Assembly: GCF_900129655.1 (NCBI RefSeq)
Contig: NZ_FQWK01000006.1
Location: 248,001 to 312,000 of the forward strand
DNA: 64,000 bases
Direction: 5' to 3'
Source: Bacteroides clarus YIT 12056
GTDB lineage: Bacteria; Bacteroidota; Bacteroidia; Bacteroidales; Bacteroidaceae
The notes under the pieces were generated by a model, which had not been told where the DNA came from, did not search any database, and saw only the letters and a program-made list of their open reading frames with translations. Both the position numbers and the translations under genes were made by a program. Shown here piece after piece: positions 44,202-51,329 of this stretch (the first letter of the stretch is position 1; each line of letters begins with the position of its first letter).

Positions 44202-44417
44202 ATGATGAGAAGAGAAAAACAAAGGTATGAGAAGCCTGCAATAAAATTCGTAGAAATAGACTTGAATAGTTGTATCGCAGTCCAAGCGTCAACCTATTCA
44301 GGTAGTAACAGCAGTATACTGTGGGGTGAAAACAGTTATCAGGAGAAAGACGTTACAGCTGGAAGTACAGATTTAAGCAAAACATGGGATACGGATTGGA
44401 ACAGGCGTGATCGCTAA
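44202..44417 (+). CDS. Short Bacteroides peptide of the YEKPxI type
   Basis: This 71-residue product begins MMRREKQRYEKPAIKFVEID and continues with Ser/Gly/Asn-rich sequence (ASTYSGSNSSILWGENSY) and a polar tail. The N-terminal pattern (basic, YEKPxIxxxE(I/L), then a small-residue stretch) recurs in many short Bacteroides ORFs that sit just upstream of surface lipoprotein or fimbrillin-like genes. No function is known to me. The split lipoprotein gene follows after 31 bp. ATG 44202 is preferred over a longer frame beginning at 44094, because the promoter at 44143 lies inside that extension. Confidence 0.55.
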   Translation: MMRREKQRYEKPAIKFVEIDLNSCIAVQASTYSGSNSSILWGENSYQEKDVTAGSTDLSKTWDTDWNRRDR

Positions 44418-44448
44418 TAATTAACAACAAAACGAAATAATTATTCAA

Positions 44449-45009
44449 ATGGAAAAATTCAAATGGATGTACTTACTTGTTTTAGTAAGTGGATTAATAT
44501 TAGGAGGATGCTCCTCTGAAAACGACATTATCGACAATATAGATGGAGAACCCGATATTGACAATACAGATAAAAGACCTGATTTTGATTTCTCCAAACT
44601 GACATGGACAAAAAGAACCATATCTTCTCAAATCGAAGCTGGCAACAATACAGATATTAGTACAAGAAGCGCTGAAGATATCGGTTTTGGTGGAAATCCT
44701 TCGAGTGTGCTTCCGGATGATCTAAACTATTATATTAATGTATATAATGAAGGAGTAGAAAATTATATAGAAGATGATTTTCTTGAACTCACATATGAAA
44801 ACAATGAGATTATTTACTATACGACTACTGCTACCAACAATGGAAAGCAGTATGTACTAATCAACAATATTCCAAATGTAACAGAAAATGCGGACTACCT
44901 TTACTTTGAAATTGGGAATAATATAAATAGTGTTCCTAACAATAGAACATTTTTCTTTACGACTTATAATTTAGCTGATAAAAAAATGAAACAGACTACC
45001 CTAAAATAA
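44449..45009 (+). CDS. Surface lipoprotein, N-terminal part (gene split by frameshift)
   Basis: This 186-codon frame starts with a lipoprotein signal ending at Cys (LVSGLILGGC) and an acidic linker, typical of Bacteroides surface lipoproteins. It ends abruptly after NLADKKMKQTTLK. At the A7 run 44980-44986 a shift of -1 (or loss/gain of As) joins it in frame to the next ORF as NLADKKNETDYPKIKLPKAL, which reads as one continuous protein of about 515 residues. It could be a mutation, a phase-variable tract, programmed frameshifting or an assembly error. The family is not certain; fimbrillin-like or fimbrial-tip lipoprotein is a guess from context. Confidence 0.65.
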   Translation: MEKFKWMYLLVLVSGLILGGCSSENDIIDNIDGEPDIDNTDKRPDFDFSKLTWTKRTISSQIEAGNNTDISTRSAEDIGFGGNPSSVLPDDLNYYINVYNEGVENYIEDDFLELTYENNEIIYYTTTATNNGKQYVLINNIPNVTENADYLYFEIGNNINSVPNNRTFFFTTYNLADKKMKQTTLK

Positions 45010-45995
45010 AATTGCCGAAAGCCCTAGATGTTGACGGAGAGGATTTATATTATAATGGGAATGGCTATGTAGAATATGGTGATGAATTATTTGCTACAGA
45101 AGGACTTTTTTTTATTAAGAACAGTGAAAACAGCGATAAAATAGACCTCTATTATTTAAATACAAATAATAGACCAGTACTTGCTGACGAATATAAAATA
45201 AAAATGAGGCGATTGACGGGAGTGATTACGATATATACAATAGTAATAGACTGTTATGAGGGTAATATGCCTATAAGTATTACAGGAGTAGATGGTGGAA
45301 CAACTATTGCTAGTGCTATTTCCCTTACAAATGATGCCTTGGCAGAAGCTTTTACTAAACTAAAAGCAACCCCTGAAGATTTTTTCTCCTCTGAAGAACT
45401 CGCAGCTAACAATAACGCTTTAAGAGACTTTATCTCAAACAAATTCGATCAAGGATATGGTGTAGACGACTACTTTATTCGTAAAAAAGTCATTGAGAAT
45501 TTTCCTGTTGAATATGACTTCCTTGCCGCAACGGTAGACTACCAAGCAACAGGTCCTCTCTATTTATGCAATCTGAAATTTCCTGCTTGGATGAATGAAA
45601 AATCAGTTTTTCATTGTTCGGACGCTACAGATCGAGAGTTTTATGGTGTAAGCAGTTCTTGTGATAATTATCCGTTCCTTCCTATTGGTCGCTCTTTGAC
45701 TCTTGACCATACTAACTCATTAATCATATTCATGGGAATGTCAAAGCCAAACACGGAAGGCGTTACATACGCTCCGCCTTCACACTTATTACAAATTAAG
45801 ATTGCGATAAAAGATGAGGGGATAACGCTTCAGCCCAATATCAACTATAACATGTATGTTGTGTTCACAATCAAAGACATGGTTCAGATGTTGGTAAAAG
45901 CGCAGATGAACGATGCAGTCGGCACTCCTCAGACCCGTTCAGCCTTAGAGGAACCTGTCTTAGAGTTGCCCTCAAACAGACTAATTTTCAAATAA
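44982..45995 (+). CDS. Surface lipoprotein, C-terminal part (gene split by frameshift)
   Basis: This frame is open from 44982 and lacks a plausible ATG before the conserved-looking sequence (KIKLPKALDVDGEDLYYNGN), so it is the continuation of the preceding lipoprotein gene in the -1 frame. The roughly 337 residues contain a beta-rich region (YKIKMRRLTGVITIYTIVID) and a C-terminal NINYNMYVVFTIKDMVQ. The RRLTGVI pattern followed by a long variable domain is reminiscent of fimbrillin/Mfa-type proteins, but I cannot confirm it. A terminator follows at 46007-46050. Confidence 0.6.
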   Translation, partial: KNETDYPKIKLPKALDVDGEDLYYNGNGYVEYGDELFATEGLFFIKNSENSDKIDLYYLNTNNRPVLADEYKIKMRRLTGVITIYTIVIDCYEGNMPISITGVDGGTTIASAISLTNDALAEAFTKLKATPEDFFSSEELAANNNALRDFISNKFDQGYGVDDYFIRKKVIENFPVEYDFLAATVDYQATGPLYLCNLKFPAWMNEKSVFHCSDATDREFYGVSSSCDNYPFLPIGRSLTLDHTNSLIIFMGMSKPNTEGVTYAPPSHLLQIKIAIKDEGITLQPNINYNMYVVFTIKDMVQMLVKAQMNDAVGTPQTRSALEEPVLELPSNRLIFK

Positions 45996-46006
45996 TCCAA
46001 ATAATA

Positions 46007-46050
46007 TTCAAAAGGCTGCATCCGTCAACAGCGGTTTGCAGCCTTTTGAA
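46007..46050 (+). terminator. Terminator after the split lipoprotein gene
   Basis: TTCAAAAGGCTGCA (46007-46020) pairs perfectly with TGCAGCCTTTTGAA (46037-46050); the following sequence is T-rich. Confidence 0.75.
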
Positions 46051-46094
46051 CATTTATTTTATTCCCAAACAACAGACGTAGACTATCCCACATT

Positions 46095-46373
46095 ATGAAA
46101 GCCACCCTGAAACCCGACTTTATACTACACAGCATCGCCAACGAAAAAGTACTCATCGGTGCAGGCCAGCAGATTGACTTCTCCAAAATGCTAATGCTCA
46201 ATGATACCGCTGCATGGATTATCGCAGAGCTCCAAAAACAACCCGCCACACCGGAAGAACTCACTCTGAGATTAACAGAAATATACGATGTCAGCCAAGA
46301 AAAAGCGCAAAACGACATAGAAGAACTGCTCCGTCATTTAGAAGAACAAGGGATAGTAATCATTGAAGAATAA
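46095..46373 (+). CDS. PqqD-family protein (RiPP recognition element fold)
   Basis: This 92-residue protein carries the PqqD pattern: a beta-hairpin start (KPDFILHSIANEKVLIG), the LNDTAAWIIAELQ helix, then ATPEELTLRLTEIYDVSQEK and NDIEELLRHLEEQGIVII. PqqD-like domains bind leader peptides and present them to modifying enzymes. No modifying enzyme lies next to it here. A peptide-type ABC exporter and a signal peptidase lie 2.6-5 kb away on the opposite strand, separated by the AbiL pair, and may be its original partners. Confidence 0.85.
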   Translation: MKATLKPDFILHSIANEKVLIGAGQQIDFSKMLMLNDTAAWIIAELQKQPATPEELTLRLTEIYDVSQEKAQNDIEELLRHLEEQGIVIIEE

Positions 46374-46407
46374 AGCAAGAACACAATCGCTGAAACAGCG
46401 TTCTTCC

Positions 46408-46441
46408 AAAGGTCTACTTTAGCCTCGCAAAGTAGACCTTT
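46408..46441 (+). terminator. Terminator after the pqqD-like gene
   Basis: AAAGGTCTACTTT (46408-46420) pairs with AAAGTAGACCTTT (46429-46441) across an 8-nt loop. It has no long T-run beyond the stem. Confidence 0.6.
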
Positions 46442-46609
46442 ACAAGCATAAACCCCTACCTTACAAACAGAACATACAATAATTTACAGTAAAATAGTTC
46501 AGTCAGGAAAGAGCTTTTTTGTTCGTAACAGAAAATAAGCTTCCCAGAGACAGAATCATTGCCCCTACATAATTCTACTGGAAAGACGACATTTTTCCAA
46601 CCATTTCAT

Positions 46610-46617
46610 TATCTTTG
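46610..46617 (+). promoter_or_regulatory. -7 box of the AbiL-type operon
   Basis: TATCTTTG lies 22 bp before the ATG at 46640, so the defence pair has its own promoter downstream of the pqqD terminator. Confidence 0.6.
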
Positions 46618-46639
46618 CAATATTCTAAGATAAAGTGCA

Positions 46640-47947
46640 ATGATAATAGATTTCAAGATAAAGAACTTCAGGTCATACAAAGACGAAACCGAGTTTTCAT
46701 TCGAGGCATTGGACATGGATTTCCGAAGTGAAAACACCACGGCTATCGAACTGGAGAACGGAGAAACAATTCGTTTGTTGAAGACAGCCGCAGTGTTCGG
46801 TGCCAACGCTTCCGGAAAAAGCAACCTTATTTGGGCATTGTACAGTTTGTCCCACATGGTGGCAGGTTCTTTGAAGTACGATGTCAACACCCCTATACCC
46901 TATACCCCCTACGTTCTTAACTCAAAAACAAGAAATCAACCTACGGAATTTACTATCAACTTCATTGTAGATAGAAAACAGTACCGATATGCAATAAAGT
47001 TCGATAAAGTTATCCATCAAGAAACTTTATCGACAATGAAATGCAATAAAGCCGAAAATATATTCAATGTCGAGGTAAACGAAGAAACACTACAAAGGCA
47101 CGTATCAATCGGAACAAGTTGGGAAAGCACTTTATTGGATATTTCAAACGCCCAACTGCTGCCTAACCAATTGTTATTGTCCATGTTGGGAACAAGACAG
47201 GCAAACGGACTGCAAAACGTATATTCATTTCTCGCCACATTGCAGGCGCAGCCGGTAGGAGATGCCATCGACCTGAAGTTCAACAGTTTCGACGTTGCAG
47301 AACGGATATTGAAAAGCAGCGATTCAAAGCTATTCCAAAGGCTACGCCGATTGATACATATTGCCGATATGGGGATTGAAGACATTACAATGCAAAAACA
47401 TAGTGATACCGAGTTCAAATTCCCGGATTCGGTTTCAGACGATGTCAGACAAACATTTATCAAACAAAACAAGTGGGAATTTGGAATGGTACATAAAGTA
47501 GTGAACGATGAAGAGGCACTCAATGTCACGCTCCCGATGCAGTTTGAATCTACCGGAACAAAAAACTTCTTCGGCATAGGTGCCCGGGTACTTGACATCC
47601 TGGAAACGGGAGGTTTACTTGCTTATGACGAGATAAATATTGCCATTCATCCTGCCTTGTTCAAATTGATAGTATCGTTGTTCAACAATAATAAATCCAA
47701 TCCTCATAACGCCCAGTTGCTATTTACCACCCACGATGCCTCCATTGCGGGAGACGGGATGTTGTGCGCCGACCAAATATGGTTTGCCGAAAAAGAAGAC
47801 GGAGTTTCCCAGCTTTATTCTGCACAAGATTTCGATGACATAAGCATCAACATTCCGTTTGACAAATGGTACAAGTCCGGCAGATTTGGAGCTTTACCAA
47901 AATTCGGTAACATAGACTACATATTTGGAGATAATGGCACGCTGTAA
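46640..47947 (+). CDS. AAA-family ATPase of an AbiL/RloAB-type defence pair (AbiLi-like)
   Basis: This 435-residue SMC/ABC-like ATPase has an N-terminal FKIKNFRSYKDETEFSFEAL, Walker A FGANASGKSNL, a long helical insert, and Walker B with catalytic Glu and following His (LLAYDEINIAIHP), then FTTHDASIAG. This is the layout of OLD-like/RloA ATPases. The RloB gene directly follows with a 14-bp overlap, which defines the AbiL (AbiLi-AbiLii) abortive-infection arrangement. The ATPase is expected to sense infection and control the RloB partner. The role is by family, untested here. Confidence 0.82.
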   Translation: MIIDFKIKNFRSYKDETEFSFEALDMDFRSENTTAIELENGETIRLLKTAAVFGANASGKSNLIWALYSLSHMVAGSLKYDVNTPIPYTPYVLNSKTRNQPTEFTINFIVDRKQYRYAIKFDKVIHQETLSTMKCNKAENIFNVEVNEETLQRHVSIGTSWESTLLDISNAQLLPNQLLLSMLGTRQANGLQNVYSFLATLQAQPVGDAIDLKFNSFDVAERILKSSDSKLFQRLRRLIHIADMGIEDITMQKHSDTEFKFPDSVSDDVRQTFIKQNKWEFGMVHKVVNDEEALNVTLPMQFESTGTKNFFGIGARVLDILETGGLLAYDEINIAIHPALFKLIVSLFNNNKSNPHNAQLLFTTHDASIAGDGMLCADQIWFAEKEDGVSQLYSAQDFDDISINIPFDKWYKSGRFGALPKFGNIDYIFGDNGTL

Positions 47948-49028
47948 ACGAACAACACACAAAAACAACATCGTCATACTATGCGAAGGCTCGGACACGG
48001 AAGTAAAATATTTTTGCGACCTGAAAAGTTATGTTGAAGAACTGCATCCCGACAGCTTCTCCGATATTAAAATACTTCCGATAGCCGATGAGATTATCAG
48101 GGAAAAGAAAGGAAGTAGACGCAAGAAGACATTACGGCAACCCATTCCAAGTCTGCATTCAGATAAACACTACTGGTGCAAATGGGAGCATACAGATGAA
48201 GAATATGAACTGTATAAAGCACAACCTACCCGATATGTACGTGAAACCCAACTGTATATGGAAGAAGACGGTTATGTAGAAGGTTGGGCTGTATTCGATA
48301 AGGATACATTTACCGACCACCAAACAGCCTTTAAGCTGGCTGAAGAGATTGAAGGGCTTCACATTGCATTCTCGTCGCATTGTTTCGAGGAATGGCTACT
48401 TTTACATTTTGAGAGGAATCCGCATCTTTTCAGCGCCTCCGTCTGCAAAAATAATGATAAAGACCGGGGATGCGGAACAAATGTACCTGGGGACTGCCAC
48501 GGTACAGTATGCTTGGGTGGATATATACGCGAGAAAAGATATATACCCGATTATGCCAAAAGCCAAGAATCCATATTCACTACATATACCCTGCCACATA
48601 TTCCTCTCTGTTATCTGAATGCGGCATGGACCAGAACATTATCCGACAATCCCCCATACGAATGTAATCCGTATACAAACATAGACATGTTGGTGAAACG
48701 GCTATCAGGTGATACCCGTATATTCCACTGGTATCACACAAACGAAAATATAGCATTATGCGGAACCACCATTCGTGTATCAATAGCCAATCGTACCGTC
48801 ACTATCGAAAATACAGGAAACAGGGCATTGATTCTGAAAGCCGATACCTGCATGTTGTGCAATGAATATGCTGAAGTAACAAGAAGGCTATCCTTAGATA
48901 TTTTGGAACCAAAAAGCAATAAAGAAATACAACTTGCGGAAAACGAATATTTTCTGCATTTAAGAGCAGGAAACGATTGGAGTTATATTCTTACTACCCC
49001 ATCGCACTCCTCTGCCACCGCCGGGTGA
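47934..49028 (+). CDS. RloB-family effector (AbiLii-like) with C-terminal extension
   Basis: This 364-residue protein has the RloB/Toprim-like core: IVILCEGSDTEVKYF (acidic motif), GWAVFDKDTF (DxD) and FSSHCFEEWLLLHFERN, then NPYTNIDMLVKRL. RloB proteins are commonly about 200-230 residues. Here roughly 100 further beta-rich residues follow (TTIRVSIANRTVTIENTGNR, LEPKSNKEIQLAENEYF), possibly a sensor domain. The last 15 or so residues are encoded antisense to the end of the ABC exporter gene, so the natural C-terminus may have been altered when the cassette inserted. ATG 47934 overlaps the ATPase stop. Confidence 0.8.
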   Translation: MARCKRTTHKNNIVILCEGSDTEVKYFCDLKSYVEELHPDSFSDIKILPIADEIIREKKGSRRKKTLRQPIPSLHSDKHYWCKWEHTDEEYELYKAQPTRYVRETQLYMEEDGYVEGWAVFDKDTFTDHQTAFKLAEEIEGLHIAFSSHCFEEWLLLHFERNPHLFSASVCKNNDKDRGCGTNVPGDCHGTVCLGGYIREKRYIPDYAKSQESIFTTYTLPHIPLCYLNAAWTRTLSDNPPYECNPYTNIDMLVKRLSGDTRIFHWYHTNENIALCGTTIRVSIANRTVTIENTGNRALILKADTCMLCNEYAEVTRRLSLDILEPKSNKEIQLAENEYFLHLRAGNDWSYILTTPSHSSATAG

Positions 49029-50690
49029 TGCGTAATAAAGACAAACGTCTTCCCCCCCCCAATCCCGGCGTAAATTCCCTAACAGCAATCGCTCCGTTTC
49101 CGAATCGAGTGCAGAGGTCGCTTCATCCAATAGCAGAATATGGCCCGGACGAAGCAGTGCACGGGCAATGGCAATACGCTGTGCCTGTCCCTCACTGAGT
49201 CCGCCGCCTTGTTCGGTCAGCAGAGTATCTATCCCATCCGGAAGTGAGAACACAAAATCGGCCACTGCCGTACGTAAAGCATGGTTCATGTCTTCTTCCG
49301 TAGCTTCAGGATTGCCCATCAAGAGGTTTTCACGAATAGTACCGCTAAACAGAGTATTCCCCTGGGGTACATAAGTAAAATTGCAGCGCGTGGACGGAGA
49401 AACAAGGCAAGCCTCTTCCTGCAACGACTGCGGTTGCGCATACGAACACGATTGCAACTGCGAATGCGTACGAAGCACAATGCTCCCCTCTTCCGGCAGT
49501 GCAAGAGCAAGCAACATACGCACCAAGGTCGTTTTCCCTCTGCCGGTTTCCCCCATTACAGCCGTACAGCTACCCGCCGGAAACTTACAGGAAAAATGGC
49601 TGAATACAGGTGCCTCACCTTCCACATAGCGAAACGTTATATTATCGATTTCCACATCGGGAGTTTCAGCAAAGCGCATACTTTCCTCACCGCTTTCTTC
49701 CGGCAACCGTTCCAGCTCTTCCAATCGGTCTATGGCTGTAAATACCTGTGCAAAGGAAGGTATCAGCCGGGACAGGTCCAGCACAGGACGCTGTACTTTC
49801 CCCACCAGCTGAAGAAAAGCGGCCATTGTACCGAAAGTTATAGCCCCCGTACTGAGACTGACACTACCCCACAGAAAAGCGGTGAGATACCCTCCGGAAA
49901 AGGCCAGCGATACAAAAGAACGTGCGGCAAGCGAAAAGCGTGTACGCCCCAGAACCTGATTGCGTAGCATATCTTGCCACTCGTCCAGCTTACTGACGCA
50001 GTTACCACTCTGCTCCAATGTCTTGATAACCGTCCTATGTTGCAAACTCTCCTGAATAACAGCCTGTATCAGGCTGTCACTTCTGCGAATTTTATGCGTA
50101 TAGCGATGAATACGTTTCATATAATAACGGCTACCCAGCAGAAACAACGGAAAGACGGCTACCACAATCCACGGCAGAAACGGGTCTAAATAACAAAAGA
50201 ATAAAAAGGCCGCCAGTAACTGCACTCCGGTCACCACCAGTGATGGAAAAGACCCGGTAAGCAATCCCACCGCCGATGAAACATCCTGCTCCACACGATT
50301 CACAATATCTCCGGTATGGAACCGTTCCAGCTCATTCCAGCGGCTATGCAGCAGGCGGGTAAAAAGACGGTGTCTCAGCGTATTTCCCAGCTCAATCTGC
50401 ATACGTATGCCCACCCAACTGTCAACAATATTACAAAGCAACTGCAATACAAGCAAAGCGACCAGTAACAGAGCCGCCCCCGGCAAACTGCCCGTAACCG
50501 TCCCCGTAGCAATATCTATCACATATTTAGACACCCCGATAAAGGCCAGGGAAAACAATACGGACAATACTCCCAGCACACAGCTCACCAAAACCGTCCA
50601 ACGCTGTCCGGCAGAAACTCTCCACAAATAGCAGATTTTATCTTTCAGATTCTTCCCTGTAAGAGCAGGTATCAAGTCGTCTTTCATCAC
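48960..50690 (-). CDS. Peptide-type ABC exporter (TM-NBD), C-terminus frameshifted at a G9 tract
   Basis: This half-transporter has six predicted TM helices, Walker A (MGETGRGKTTLVRML), Q-loop (YVPQGNTLFSG), signature (LSEGQAQRIAIARALL) and Walker B (ILLLDEATSALD). No C39 peptidase domain is present. At 49052-49060 the coding strand has nine Gs. As assembled, the frame then reads EDVCLYYASPGGG to a stop at 48960. With eight Gs it reads GGKTFVFITHHPAVAEECDG and stops at 48983, restoring the essential H-loop histidine. The assembled form should therefore be non-functional. An unusual insert of about 30 residues (including SQLQSCSYAQPQS) lies before the Q-loop. Confidence 0.85.
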   Translation of the reverse strand: MMKDDLIPALTGKNLKDKICYLWRVSAGQRWTVLVSCVLGVLSVLFSLAFIGVSKYVIDIATGTVTGSLPGAALLLVALLVLQLLCNIVDSWVGIRMQIELGNTLRHRLFTRLLHSRWNELERFHTGDIVNRVEQDVSSAVGLLTGSFPSLVVTGVQLLAAFLFFCYLDPFLPWIVVAVFPLFLLGSRYYMKRIHRYTHKIRRSDSLIQAVIQESLQHRTVIKTLEQSGNCVSKLDEWQDMLRNQVLGRTRFSLAARSFVSLAFSGGYLTAFLWGSVSLSTGAITFGTMAAFLQLVGKVQRPVLDLSRLIPSFAQVFTAIDRLEELERLPEESGEESMRFAETPDVEIDNITFRYVEGEAPVFSHFSCKFPAGSCTAVMGETGRGKTTLVRMLLALALPEEGSIVLRTHSQLQSCSYAQPQSLQEEACLVSPSTRCNFTYVPQGNTLFSGTIRENLLMGNPEATEEDMNHALRTAVADFVFSLPDGIDTLLTEQGGGLSEGQAQRIAIARALLRPGHILLLDEATSALDSETERLLLGNLRRDWGGEDVCLYYASPGGGRGVRWGSKNITPIVSCS

Positions 50691-50697
50691 TCAATAT

Positions 50698-51138
50698 TTA
50701 TAATCGTCTATACAATGCCAGCAAATACCGGCGACAAGGCGCCAGCCTCACCCAACAATAAGAATACATGCGCCACAGCACACCTCCGGCGGCATATCTT
50801 TTGCCTTTCCGCATCACGGCAATCACCTTTCCTGCAACTTGTGCAGGAGTAGTTTCCTCGGTTTGTCGCAGGTTGCCATCACCTTGCAATATAAGTTTCT
50901 CATCCCTGCGGGCTATAATACGATGCAACACAAACCGCCCTTCCATGTCCTTTGCCAATACGGTAACTCCGGTTTGCAGCTCCTCAGGAACAAAACCACC
51001 CAAAGTAACACAGTCACGACCATCCGCCAAAAAAGGATTCATACTGTTTCCCCGCACAGGAATAGTCACCGAATGTCCTTGCTCAATCAGCCGTGCCACC
51101 TCCGGCAATATCACTTCATTATCAAAAACCTTTTTCAT
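50698..51138 (-). CDS. Signal peptidase-like protein, ER/SipW type (S24/S26)
   Basis: This 146-residue protein has the catalytic serine motif PVRGNSMNPFLADGRD, a VLAKDMEGRFVLHRIIAR segment with His in place of the usual Lys general base (as in SipW/ER signal peptidases), and LQGDGN at the third box. There is no clear N-terminal membrane anchor; a hydrophobic stretch lies at the C-terminus (YSYCWVRLAPCRRYLLALY). The exporter gene follows after 7 bp, so the two probably process and export a peptide or surface protein. ATG 51138 (MKKVFDNEV) is preferred to longer alternatives. Confidence 0.75.
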   Translation of the reverse strand: MKKVFDNEVILPEVARLIEQGHSVTIPVRGNSMNPFLADGRDCVTLGGFVPEELQTGVTVLAKDMEGRFVLHRIIARRDEKLILQGDGNLRQTEETTPAQVAGKVIAVMRKGKRYAAGGVLWRMYSYCWVRLAPCRRYLLALYRRL

Positions 51139-51187
51139 CCTCTGTACACATTCAGTCCTAAAAAAAGAGTATCCGTTGAAAAAAGAA

Positions 51188-51215
51188 GGCCGCCTCATTA
51201 AATCCTGAGGCGGCC
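51188..51215 (-). terminator. Strong terminator downstream of the ompA fragment
   Basis: GGCCGCCTCA and TGAGGCGGCC form a perfect 10-bp stem with an 8-nt loop. On the minus strand TTCTTTTTTC follows. A second imperfect hairpin (CATTCC...GGAATG, 51266-51291) lies between it and the ompA stop. Confidence 0.8.
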
Positions 51216-51329
51216 CGCAAACAAACAAAACAAACAAGAAAGTCTTTTATGACTTTCCGTTCAGGCATTCCCGCTTCGCTAAGCAGGAATGCGAACTCGT
51301 CTCACGACGACATAGGACGTTATGTCTAT

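Noticed and set aside
45012..45995. Second half of the split lipoprotein as an independent gene starting at TTG
   Set aside because: It has no ATG, no promoter and no signal peptide, and the upstream in-frame codons continue the first ORF's sequence without a gap after a -1 shift.
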